This document shows positions 1 through 5,318 of a DNA stretch of 5,441 nucleotides, piece after piece. Numbering within the stretch: position 1 is the first letter of the stretch; every line of letters begins with the position of its first letter. Below the pieces are notes generated by a model. It ran no database searches. It saw only the letters and a program-made list of their open reading frames with translations, and was not told the origin of the DNA. A program made the translations under genes and the position numbers. Origin of the DNA: Candidatus Falkowbacteria bacterium CG10_big_fil_rev_8_21_14_0_10_39_9 (GTDB taxonomy: Bacteria > Patescibacteriota > Patescibacteriia > Patescibacteriales > UBA12465); the NCBI GenBank assembly GCA_002778645.1, contig PFAQ01000058.1, positions 1 to 5,441 of the forward strand, given 5' to 3'.

Positions 1-14
1 AACTGGCACGCCGC
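1..14. repeat. Probable end of a third repeat copy, cut by the window edge
   Basis: The first 14 bases (AACTGGCACGCCGC) match 13 of 14 positions of the reverse complement of the symporter-side end of the element at 5188 (AACTGGCGCGCCGC). If so, a further copy lies mostly off the window, its end facing inward and touching the stop codon of the TPR gene (14-16). The match is short, so this rests on the parallel with the element at 5188, which also begins directly at a stop codon. Confidence 0.5.
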
Positions 15-898
15 TATTTCAAATTTTCTAAATTAATGTGTGGATTGTCAAACTTCATCTCTTGCGGTGTAAAATCTATCGCTTCCAAAAAACATTTTTT
101 TGCCTCCTCTATTTCTCTGGTTTCGGCAAAAAGCGTTCCGATATTGTTCACAATGTTTGAATACAAAATATCCGACCTCAACGCATTAGAAAATGCGGCA
201 AAGTATGCAGGGAGCAAATATCTTGCGCCGTCTTTGTCGTAAAAGGCAACGCCCATATATGGATTTTGCTCTACAATTTTTTTCGCGGTTTCTCCATCGG
301 GTATCATTGCGGTTTCAATTCCATCTTTTGCCGCATTTTTAATTGCTATTTGGAAAGCAAGGCGCATCCAACCCTCTAAATTGTTCCCGGGATGTTTTGC
401 TTCTATTTCTTGGAGGGGCTGTTTTTTAATTCGCTCATAAATTCCTTGTGCAAGTACTTCTAATGCGGCGTTATAGCGTTGCAATGCGCTCTTACTATCA
501 CCCGCTTTTTTATAAGTCAGAGCCAAGCTATTCAAAATATCAACCTGTTCGATATAGTACACCTCACCATCTTCTGGGCTTGCGGCTCTTTCGAGAAAAG
601 AAATCGCTTTTTCATAATCGTCTTTCGTTTGATAGATAATACCCATTTCAAAATTTGCCTTACGCGAAGCAGGTGATAAAGATAGTGCTTTCTCGCAAAA
701 AATCTCAGCATGTTTCAAGTCGTTCATCTTCCTTGCTATGTATGCGTGATAATACCAATAATCTGAATCGTCTTTTGCTTTTTCCTCTATCTCCTCCAAA
801 AAACTAACAGCTAATTGATAGTCGCTATTTCGTAAAAAATTCTCTAATTTTTTATGTTCGTCTTGTTGCATAAAATATGAATCATATCCGTTGGGCAT
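14..898 (-). CDS. TPR-repeat protein with an embedded phage-polyvalent-like segment
   Basis: This 294-aa protein is third in the minus-strand operon. Residues about 13-150 form tandem tetratricopeptide repeats; the clearest are 46-79 (YWYYHAYIARKMNDLKHAE...), 80-113 and 117-150, with the usual Ala/Gly/Tyr spacing. One more repeat lies at about 245-279. No signal peptide or membrane segment is seen, so it is probably cytosolic. Between the repeats, residues about 166-232 are not TPR: the pattern W177-x-R, Ala-rich helix, G193, G202-E203, F219-Y220-D221, L229-P230 recalls a segment I associate with large polyvalent phage proteins (recollection, not a search). The start at 898 is supported by AAGAGG (906-911) 7 nt upstream, inside the end of the nuclease gene. 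The gap to that gene is 3 bp, so coupled translation is likely. The role is inferred to be a scaffold or sensor partner of the nuclease; no enzyme activity is evident. The TAG stop touches a likely repeat end. Confidence 0.85.
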   Translation of the reverse strand: MPNGYDSYFMQQDEHKKLENFLRNSDYQLAVSFLEEIEEKAKDDSDYWYYHAYIARKMNDLKHAEIFCEKALSLSPASRKANFEMGIIYQTKDDYEKAISFLERAASPEDGEVYYIEQVDILNSLALTYKKAGDSKSALQRYNAALEVLAQGIYERIKKQPLQEIEAKHPGNNLEGWMRLAFQIAIKNAAKDGIETAMIPDGETAKKIVEQNPYMGVAFYDKDGARYLLPAYFAAFSNALRSDILYSNIVNNIGTLFAETREIEEAKKCFLEAIDFTPQEMKFDNPHINLENLK

Positions 899-901
899 TT
901 T

Positions 902-2548
902 TTAACCTCTTATCATCTCAATTACATTTAGCTCTTTTGTTAAAATTTTCTTTCCATCAATCGTCTCCCCAGTTTTAAAGATATGTTCCCAATAATCATT
1001 ATTTTGTCTACCACCAAATAAAGTGGCTGACAATTCCTTATTAGACCACAAGGAAAGACCCGCTAAGTTGTGGAGAAATTTTTTGATATTCTCCCAAAGT
1101 TGTTCTGGAAACGGTTCTTGAAAATAACCGTCTGGAGAAATCGTCTTGCCCTGAATGGCAAAGTATTGACTAATAACTGTCTGAATATACTGCAACCAAT
1201 TATACATTATCTCTTCCTTACTCATTCGAACTGCCCGCAAATGCACTTCCGGAATATTCTCACCATCACGCAATCTATTTTCTATACGATTAACTCCAAG
1301 CTCTAAGTCATATTTATCTTTATAAATTTCCTCTGCAATTAAATTCATGAGTTTTACCACCTGCTGGATTTCTAATTGTCGCGGATTTTCACCGGTATCC
1401 GCCCTGTAGTTAATCGCTGTATTTAATAACTCCTTACATAAAAATAAAGAATAAAATGTTTTATCGATTGTGCTATAAGAAATCGGCAACTTTTTACCTT
1501 TACCCTCAAAATCAATATATTCTCGCAAAAGATTATCTCTATCTTGTGTAATGCTATTTCTCACATAATCAAGAATGTATCTTTTCACTTCCCGTGCTTC
1601 TCCACGGAAATGACTGACAAGGTCTCTTTCGGAAAAATTCTCGTCATCCTCGCCTAAGTTATGATCTTGTTGATAACGAGAAATTCTATCGGTGTAAAGA
1701 GAATGCCCAAGCTGTCTTTTGATTGATTTGTCAAAAGCAACCTGTCGCAATTGATCACCGGCATTTGTATTAGTGGTTAATAGGACATCGAGGTTAGGAT
1801 CAATAAATATCCTTACTGGGATTTTTCTTGTTCCAAGAAGTATTTGGGCGGCAATTTTATGTTGGCCATCAAACACTAAAATTTTATTTATTTGTGAATC
1901 ATCATAAACACCACTTCCAGAATTCTCTTTTTTAGTAAGTAATCGAGATAGTGCAATTTGTAATTGTGGGCGACCTCTAAAAAATTCTTCAAGTAATTTC
2001 CTTAAGCTTTCTTGTGCTATGCCACGCGGATTTATTTTTTCATCGTGAAAAATATATTCCAACGGAATTTCGGCAAAAAAACTTCTAAAACCACTTTGTT
2101 TATCGGTGATGATGTAGCTTTGATATATTTTATTATCCCCACTTTCCGAAAAACTATATTTCACCACATCATTCTCAATTGTAATTTTGAAATCATTTTT
2201 TGAGCCATCATGTTGAGATAAAATATGCCTAAGTGATGGACTTTTCTGCTCCTCTCGCTCTATTTTTTCTTTCGTTTTTTCAAAATGAGCCAAAATTCTT
2301 GCAATACGCAGATTGGCGGCTTGTTTTGATCTATTACAATGACTGTGAGCAAGCGCAAAATTTTCAACATTATCTTTACCGCCCTGACTGAGTGCTTCTA
2401 TATGGTCAATATCAAGCGTGTCTTTATGCAATTCTAAATCTATCTCTTCCTCACATATAAAACACTTGCCCTTTTGGGTTTGGTGTAACCGCTTTTCTAG
2501 TTGTGCCCGATCTATATCAGAAAGTGAGGATAAATATTTTGAAGACAT
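902..2548 (-). CDS. HNH endonuclease fused to a DGQHR (DndB/ParB-like) domain
   Basis: This 548-aa protein is second in the minus operon. The N-terminal HNH domain spans about residues 25-80: C29-x2-C32, the DIDHI motif with D48-H49, N60/N63, then H68-x2-C71 followed by N72-R73-S74-K75. This is a McrA-type zinc-supported HNH fold with His replacing one Cys of the second knuckle. A charged linker (about 88-105) follows. Residues about 140-275 resemble the DGQHR family (DndB and relatives): the core is ILVFDGQHK (223-231), then a basic stretch and IPVRIFID (243-250), with TNTNAG at 259-264. The usual Arg of DGQHR is Lys231. The C-terminal 270 residues are mostly helical with no domain I recognise. 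HNH proteins cut DNA. DGQHR and DUF262 proteins act in phosphorothioation control and modification-dependent restriction, so a restriction or defence role is inferred. No Shine-Dalgarno is visible; the start lies 5 bp past the XRE stop. The arrangement resembles GmrSD (DUF262 + HNH) with reversed domain order. Confidence 0.87.
   Translation of the reverse strand: MSSKYLSSLSDIDRAQLEKRLHQTQKGKCFICEEEIDLELHKDTLDIDHIEALSQGGKDNVENFALAHSHCNRSKQAANLRIARILAHFEKTKEKIEREEQKSPSLRHILSQHDGSKNDFKITIENDVVKYSFSESGDNKIYQSYIITDKQSGFRSFFAEIPLEYIFHDEKINPRGIAQESLRKLLEEFFRGRPQLQIALSRLLTKKENSGSGVYDDSQINKILVFDGQHKIAAQILLGTRKIPVRIFIDPNLDVLLTTNTNAGDQLRQVAFDKSIKRQLGHSLYTDRISRYQQDHNLGEDDENFSERDLVSHFRGEAREVKRYILDYVRNSITQDRDNLLREYIDFEGKGKKLPISYSTIDKTFYSLFLCKELLNTAINYRADTGENPRQLEIQQVVKLMNLIAEEIYKDKYDLELGVNRIENRLRDGENIPEVHLRAVRMSKEEIMYNWLQYIQTVISQYFAIQGKTISPDGYFQEPFPEQLWENIKKFLHNLAGLSLWSNKELSATLFGGRQNNDYWEHIFKTGETIDGKKILTKELNVIEMIRG
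906..911 (-). promoter_or_regulatory. Ribosome binding site of the TPR gene, inside the upstream gene
   Basis: Read on the minus strand, AAGAGG precedes the ATG at 898 with a 7-nt spacer and overlaps the last codons of the HNH/DGQHR gene. It is the only well-placed Shine-Dalgarno sequence found for the six genes. It fixes the start of the TPR gene and suggests translational coupling. Confidence 0.7.
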
Positions 2549-2553
2549 ATAAT

Positions 2554-2751
2554 TTAATTGATTAAATCATCAACACTTACCTCAAGAGCTTTCGCAATTT
2601 TCTTGAGTGTATCAAGCGTAGGGTTCTGGTTTTTGCCGGCTTCAATTTTGATAATGGTATTATTGGCGACATCGGCCATTCTCGCCAATTTTTCTTGGGA
2701 TAACCCTTTTGCTTCCCTAAGTTTTCTAAGTGTTTTTGTAATGTTTGACAT
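2554..2751 (-). CDS. XRE-family transcriptional regulator (first gene of defence-like operon)
   Basis: This 65-aa protein is essentially a single Cro/C1-type helix-turn-helix domain. Helix 2 is SQEKLARMA (18-26) and the recognition helix is about ANNTIIKIE (29-37). The typical conserved tail KIAKALEVSVDDLI follows at 51-64. It resembles the controller proteins and small repressors that precede restriction-modification, toxin-antitoxin and phage-defence genes. It is the first gene of the operon and lies 5 bp upstream of the HNH/DGQHR gene. The predicted transcription start leaves a leader of only about 13 nt with no Shine-Dalgarno, so translation is nearly leaderless. The promoter is flanked by inverted half-sites, so autorepression is likely. 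It is a diverged relative of the 68-aa regulator at 3193; the recognition helices differ (VANNTIIKIE against IKYTTLMKVE). Confidence 0.93.
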   Translation of the reverse strand: MSNITKTLRKLREAKGLSQEKLARMADVANNTIIKIEAGKNQNPTLDTLKKIAKALEVSVDDLIN

Positions 2752-2761
2752 ACTAATATCG

Positions 2762-2809
2762 TGGTAGTAGAATTAAAGTATTAGTGATATTTCCTTTCAA
2801 CTACTACAA
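2762..2809. promoter_or_regulatory. Inverted half-sites flanking the minus-operon promoter (candidate XRE operator)
   Basis: TGGTAGTA at 2762-2769 and TACTACAA at 2802-2809 form an inverted pair (7 of 8 positions) separated by 32 bp, about three helical turns. On the coding strand one half-site lies just upstream of the -35 hexamer and the other starts two bases after the -10 hexamer. The inner GTAGTAG/CTACTAC arms (2764-2770, 2801-2807) are perfect. The same layout recurs at 3131-3179. A repressor bound here would block the promoter. Confidence 0.6.
2772..2800 (-). promoter_or_regulatory. Sigma-70-type promoter of the XRE-HNH-TPR operon
   Basis: On the minus strand TTGAAA (2795-2800) and TTTAAT (2772-2777) are separated by exactly 17 bp. 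Each hexamer differs from consensus at one position. The predicted start near 2765 gives a leader of about 13 nt before the ATG at 2751. Confidence 0.65.
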
Positions 2810-2839
2810 TGCTACACCAAAAATCCAAAATTGTAAACA

Positions 2840-2905
2840 GGCGGCGCATTTCGCAAAGCGAAATACGAAATTCGGCGGCGGCGGAAAGCGGGGGCGGGCA
2901 AAAAT
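2840..2905 (+). repeat. Left terminal inverted repeat of copy A
   Basis: Pairs with 3034-3099 at 64 of 66 positions. It contains the terminal hairpin 2848-2864 (7-bp stem, AAA loop) and ends with the 13-base block GGGCGGGCAAAAA (2892-2904), which recurs at 2999-3011. Confidence 0.85.
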
Positions 2906-2967
2906 CGGAAAGTTTGATATTGGTGCGTTTGTTTGACGAAATCCGAACCTATTTTGAACGCAACTGA

Positions 2968-2986
2968 TGGCGCGCTTTGCGCGCCA
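2968..2986. repeat. Central perfect hairpin of copy A
   Basis: TGGCGCGC, loop TTT (2976-2978), GCGCGCCA gives an 8-bp perfect stem. The copy at 5300-5318 has the identical stem and a GAA loop on the plus strand. The only core mismatch between copies therefore falls in an unpaired position. Confidence 0.85.
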
Positions 2987-2998
2987 AACTGAACGCTC

Positions 2999-3047
2999 GG
3001 GCGGGCAAAAAGGAAGGGGGTTTGGGGGAAGGAATTTTTGCCCGCCC
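2999..3047. repeat. 13-bp hairpin stem enclosing a purine-rich mirror repeat (copy A)
   Basis: GGGCGGGCAAAAA at 2999-3011 is the exact reverse complement of 3035-3047. The enclosed 3012-3032 reads G2A2G5T3G5A2G2, the same backwards on one strand; the mirror symmetry extends to 3010-3034. The G runs could form a two-tier quadruplex with AA, TTT and AA loops. This unit is identical in the second copy. Confidence 0.85.
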
Positions 3048-3099
3048 TCGCTTTCCGCCGCCGCCGAATTTCGTATTTCGCTTTGCGAAATGCGCTGCC
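3034..3099 (-). repeat. Right terminal inverted repeat of copy A
   Basis: Inverted copy of 2840-2905. Its inner end (3035-3047) is also the right arm of the mirror-repeat hairpin, so it can pair either with the far terminal repeat or with 2999-3011. Confidence 0.85.
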
Positions 3100-3129
3100 A
3101 AGAATTTAGTTTGATTATTTTCATTTTAT

Positions 3130-3180
3130 TTGGTAGTATAACAATAAGGATAATAATCTTGTATACTATAATACTACCAA
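3130..3180. promoter_or_regulatory. Inverted half-sites around the plus-strand XRE promoter (candidate operator)
   Basis: TTGGTAGTAT (3130-3139) and ATACTACCAA (3171-3180) form a perfect 10-bp inverted repeat. The 8-bp core TGGTAGTA (3131-3138) / TACTACCA (3172-3179) is the motif found at the opposite promoter, with a 33-bp inner gap here against 32 bp there. The downstream half-site overlaps the last base of the -10 hexamer and the likely transcription start. This is the better-conserved of the two sites. Confidence 0.68.
3167..3172 (+). promoter_or_regulatory. Consensus -10 hexamer of the plus-strand XRE gene
   Basis: A perfect TATAAT lies here. The predicted start near 3179 leaves about 14 nt to the ATG at 3193. 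No convincing -35 hexamer is present at 16-18 bp, so the promoter may be weak, depend on an activator, or read from the overlapping TATACT at 3162-3167. Confidence 0.55.
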
Positions 3181-3192
3181 AACTTTATTTAT

Positions 3193-3399
3193 ATGACAAG
3201 TGGAAAAACAATTAGCGAGAATATCAAAAAAATGAGGGCTAAGCTTGGCTTAACGCAAGACGATTTAGCCAAGAAAGCGGATATAAAATACACAACGCTT
3301 ATGAAGGTCGAAGGCGGCACAGTTAATAAGCCAAGCGTTCAAACTATGGCGAAAATCGCTAAGGCGTTGGGCGTTTCAATAGAAGATTTGATAAACTAA
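3193..3399 (+). CDS. XRE-family transcriptional regulator (divergent)
   Basis: This 68-aa protein is a single Cro/C1 helix-turn-helix domain. Helix 2 is about TQDDLAKKA (21-29), the recognition helix is KYTTLMKVE (32-40) and the C-terminal helices are MAKIAKALGVSIEDLI (52-67). The tail matches that of the 65-aa regulator across the intergenic region, so the two are paralogue-like but differ in the recognition helix. It is the first gene of the plus-strand cluster and is followed after 5 bp by an 80-aa gene. The leader is short and no Shine-Dalgarno is visible. The inverted repeat around its promoter suggests autorepression, and the shared half-sites suggest cross-talk with the other repressor. 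Confidence 0.92.
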   Translation: MTSGKTISENIKKMRAKLGLTQDDLAKKADIKYTTLMKVEGGTVNKPSVQTMAKIAKALGVSIEDLIN

Positions 3400-3404
3400 T
3401 TCTT

Positions 3405-3647
3405 ATGGAAAATAACGAAAAAGCTATTGAGGCTTTGAAAAAGATCGAAAAGATAATTGATGAGGTTAGAGATTTGTTTCCGACAATAAAAAAGGAAGTA
3501 AAAATTTCCGTTAAGAAATATGATAATCCTTTGCAAATTTTAAAGAGGGTCAATGGAATAATCGTAAACTATGACGAAAGCAATGCTCAAAGGAAATTAG
3601 AAAGTTTATTAAAATTTTTAGGAATAATTTCCCAAAAGGAAAATTAA
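3405..3647 (+). CDS. Small charged helical protein of unknown function
   Basis: This 80-aa protein was not recognised. It is rich in Lys and Glu and looks largely helical. Residues 4-22 form an amphipathic helix (NEKAIEALKKIEKIIDEVR), followed by LFPTIKKEV and a second helical part at about 42-76. It has no signal peptide, membrane segment, Cys or metal motif. It begins 5 bp after the XRE stop codon, which strongly suggests co-transcription. Length and coupling to an XRE gene would suit a toxin or antitoxin partner, a co-repressor or an anti-restriction-type modulator, but nothing in the sequence selects among these. The codon use is AT-rich like the XRE gene and unlike the following symporter, so it probably belongs with the regulator. 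Confidence 0.75.
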   Translation: MENNEKAIEALKKIEKIIDEVRDLFPTIKKEVKISVKKYDNPLQILKRVNGIIVNYDESNAQRKLESLLKFLGIISQKEN

Positions 3648-3657
3648 GCAAAACCAT

Positions 3658-5187
3658 ATGGGCCAACTCTTAACTCTCACCGCTTCACAAGGTTATTTAC
3701 TCCTCGCCGTTTATGGTGTGTTCATGATAGCGATTACCTATTTTTTCGCTCGTTGGAAACGCTATCGCTCAATTCAGGGATTTTTGGTCGCTGGTCGTGA
3801 TGTGAAATGGTGGCTTGGCGCAACAAGTATCGCTTCATCGTGGATTTGGGCACCGGCTCTTTTTGTATCAGTGCAATTTGCCTATCAGCAAGGATTGCCG
3901 GGAATTTTTTGGTTCACATTTCCAAACATTATCGCGCTTTTAATTTATATTTGGCTTGCGCCAAAAATCCGCGAAAAAATGCCGTATGGCTATACGCTTC
4001 CGCAATACATAAAACATCGCTTACAAAGTGAGAAAGTACACAAAATTTATCTTTTCCCATATTTTTTCTATCAATTAATGGCGGTAGCGGTTCAGTTGTT
4101 TGCGGGCGGTGGTCTTGTTTCGCTGCTTACCGGAATTCCATTTATAAACGCCATGCTTATTATGGCGGTAATAGTTTTGATTTATTCTTTCATTTCTGGT
4201 CTTGAATCTTCAATTGTTACTGACTTCGTTCAATTTATTTTAATTGTGGTAGGTGTTGCGGTTGTTGTTCCATGGACGATTTCAATGGCTGGAGGTTGGA
4301 GCACAATAAATGCGGGGTTGGGTGGAGTTAGTGGCAACTTCAGAAATATATTTGACCCTGGTGTCGCATTCTCATTTGGTATCGTAACAGCGATCGGCTT
4401 AATTGCCGGAGCAATTTCCGATCAACAGTATTGGCAGCGAGCGTTTGCAATTAAGAAAGAAAATCTTGTTAAATCTTTTGCATTCGGCGCGGTCATGTTC
4501 GGTATCATTCCTGTCGCACTTTCTTCCCTCGGTTTTCTCGCTGCCAATACCAGTTTAGGAATTAGTTTGCCGCAAGGTGTAGATGTATCCATGATTGGTA
4601 TTGCTACCGTAAGTCAATTCTTGCCTATCGGTGCTCTCGCGTTGTTCGCAGTCATGCTTTTGAGTGCATTGTTCTCAACACTTGACTCTGGCCTCAACGC
4701 AACAAGCTCACTCTATGTAACAGATGTTATGAAATTTACAGACAAAGAAAAGGAGATTATGAAAAAAGTTGATGAGGGGAATTCACTAAGCGTCGATGAG
4801 GAAGCAATACATAAACAGTTGGATAACAGGGGTGTTCGTGGTTCAAGGAAAGCCATGTTTGGAATTGCAGCACTTGGTTTTTTGGTCGCACTCGGGGCAA
4901 ACTATATTCCTGGCTTTGGTTTAAAACATTTGTGGTGGATTTTCAACACGATTGCCGCTTGTGTCGTCGTCCCGACAATTTTGAGCCTGTACTGGAGCAG
5001 ATTAGACGCGAGAGGCGTTTTTTGGGGAGTGCTTACCGCCTTTGTTATTGGAGTGCCGCTTTTCATCTACGGAAACATTATTGATAAGCCGGTCTGGATT
5101 GTTGGCGCGTCATTGTTTATAATCGCGGTAAGCACTGCCTTTTGTTTGGCAATGCCGAAAAAGATTGGAGAGGTGATAAGAATTTAG
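3658..5187 (+). CDS. Sodium:solute symporter (SSS family)
   Basis: This 509-aa integral membrane protein has the length and pattern of the SSS family (TC 2.A.21), which couples Na+ entry to solute uptake in the cytoplasmic membrane. About 13 hydrophobic segments are visible, the first at about 13-30. Family marks include FLVAGRDVKWW (42-52), SFISGLESSIVTDFVQ (177-192), SDQQYWQRAFAIK (254-266) and the Na2-site helix with S340-T341-x-D343-S344 in ALFSTLDSGLNATSS, followed by D356. A charged cytoplasmic loop at about 358-397 separates the last membrane bundle. The substrate cannot be read from the sequence. The start at 3658 lies 10 bp past the 80-aa gene; AAGGA at 3636-3640 is too distant to be a good Shine-Dalgarno. 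The gene looks less AT-rich than its upstream neighbours, so it may be older host sequence rather than part of the cassette. The stop codon abuts the repeat copy at 5188. Confidence 0.93.
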   Translation: MGQLLTLTASQGYLLLAVYGVFMIAITYFFARWKRYRSIQGFLVAGRDVKWWLGATSIASSWIWAPALFVSVQFAYQQGLPGIFWFTFPNIIALLIYIWLAPKIREKMPYGYTLPQYIKHRLQSEKVHKIYLFPYFFYQLMAVAVQLFAGGGLVSLLTGIPFINAMLIMAVIVLIYSFISGLESSIVTDFVQFILIVVGVAVVVPWTISMAGGWSTINAGLGGVSGNFRNIFDPGVAFSFGIVTAIGLIAGAISDQQYWQRAFAIKKENLVKSFAFGAVMFGIIPVALSSLGFLAANTSLGISLPQGVDVSMIGIATVSQFLPIGALALFAVMLLSALFSTLDSGLNATSSLYVTDVMKFTDKEKEIMKKVDEGNSLSVDEEAIHKQLDNRGVRGSRKAMFGIAALGFLVALGANYIPGFGLKHLWWIFNTIAACVVVPTILSLYWSRLDARGVFWGVLTAFVIGVPLFIYGNIIDKPVWIVGASLFIIAVSTAFCLAMPKKIGEVIRI

Positions 5188-5238
5188 AGGCGGCGCGCCA
5201 GTTTCACTGGCACGAAATTCGGCGGCGGCGGAAAGCGA

Positions 5239-5287
5239 GGGCGGGCAAAAATTCCTTCCCCCAAACCCCCTTCCTTTTTGCCCGCCC
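5239..5287. repeat. Mirror-repeat hairpin, copy B
   Basis: The stem arms are 5239-5251 and 5275-5287 (13 bp, perfect). The enclosed sequence is the pyrimidine strand of the same mirror repeat, C2T2C5A3C5T2C2 at 5254-5274. It is identical to the unit at 2999-3047 in opposite orientation. Confidence 0.85.
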
Positions 5288-5299
5288 GAGCGTTCAGTT

Positions 5300-5318
5300 T
5301 GGCGCGCGAAGCGCGCCA
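5300..5318. repeat. Central hairpin, copy B, with GCGAAGC core
   Basis: TGGCGCGC, GAA (5308-5310), GCGCGCCA. The core GCGAAGC (5306-5312) is the known unusually stable DNA mini-hairpin sequence, and it recurs at 5406-5412 within a second imperfect hairpin (5402-5416). Confidence 0.8.

Larger units (their letters stand above)
2840..3099. mobile_element. 260-bp non-coding element with 66-bp terminal inverted repeats (MITE-like), copy A
   Basis: A GC-rich block in AT-rich surroundings. Positions 2840-2905 and 3034-3099 are inverted copies of each other at 64 of 66 positions; the mismatching pairs are 2843/3096 and 2891/3048. Each end carries a perfect hairpin (ATTTCGC, 3-base loop, GCGAAAT). 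The core 2921-3074 matches 5212-5365 in inverted orientation at 153 of 154 positions with no gaps. The only difference (2978) is in the loop of the central hairpin. No credible gene lies inside: the open frames follow the repeat and are GC-rich low-complexity translations. It separates the two divergent XRE promoters without disrupting either. No clear target-site duplication is seen. A transposase-mobilised MITE is the simplest reading; a structured intergenic repeat spread by recombination is the alternative. Confidence 0.8.

Noticed and set aside
2999..3047. Rho-independent terminator
   Set aside because: The stem is strong, but no U-run follows the right arm on either strand, and the loop is long.
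3100..3109. AAGAATTTAG next to copy A, also at 5178-5187 next to copy B, as a target-site duplication
   Set aside because: The two copies are inverted relative to each other, so the 10-mer has opposite orientation relative to the element ends, and it does not recur at the other end of copy A. Chance in AT-rich DNA is adequate.
2804..3215. Open frames through copy A on both strands
   Set aside because: They translate the GC-rich repeat; the start MARFARQTERSGG recurs in copy B only because the DNA is nearly identical. No ribosome binding site, and they overlap structured DNA and promoters.
3359..3553. Minus-strand frame opposite the 80-aa gene
   Set aside because: It is the shadow of the XRE/80-aa genes, with no start context or family match. 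The plus-strand gene has operon spacing in its favour.
14..5187. Alternative genetic code with TGA as an amino acid
   Set aside because: None of the six stops is TGA, but six genes are too few to judge, and all proteins are full length with no in-frame TGA.
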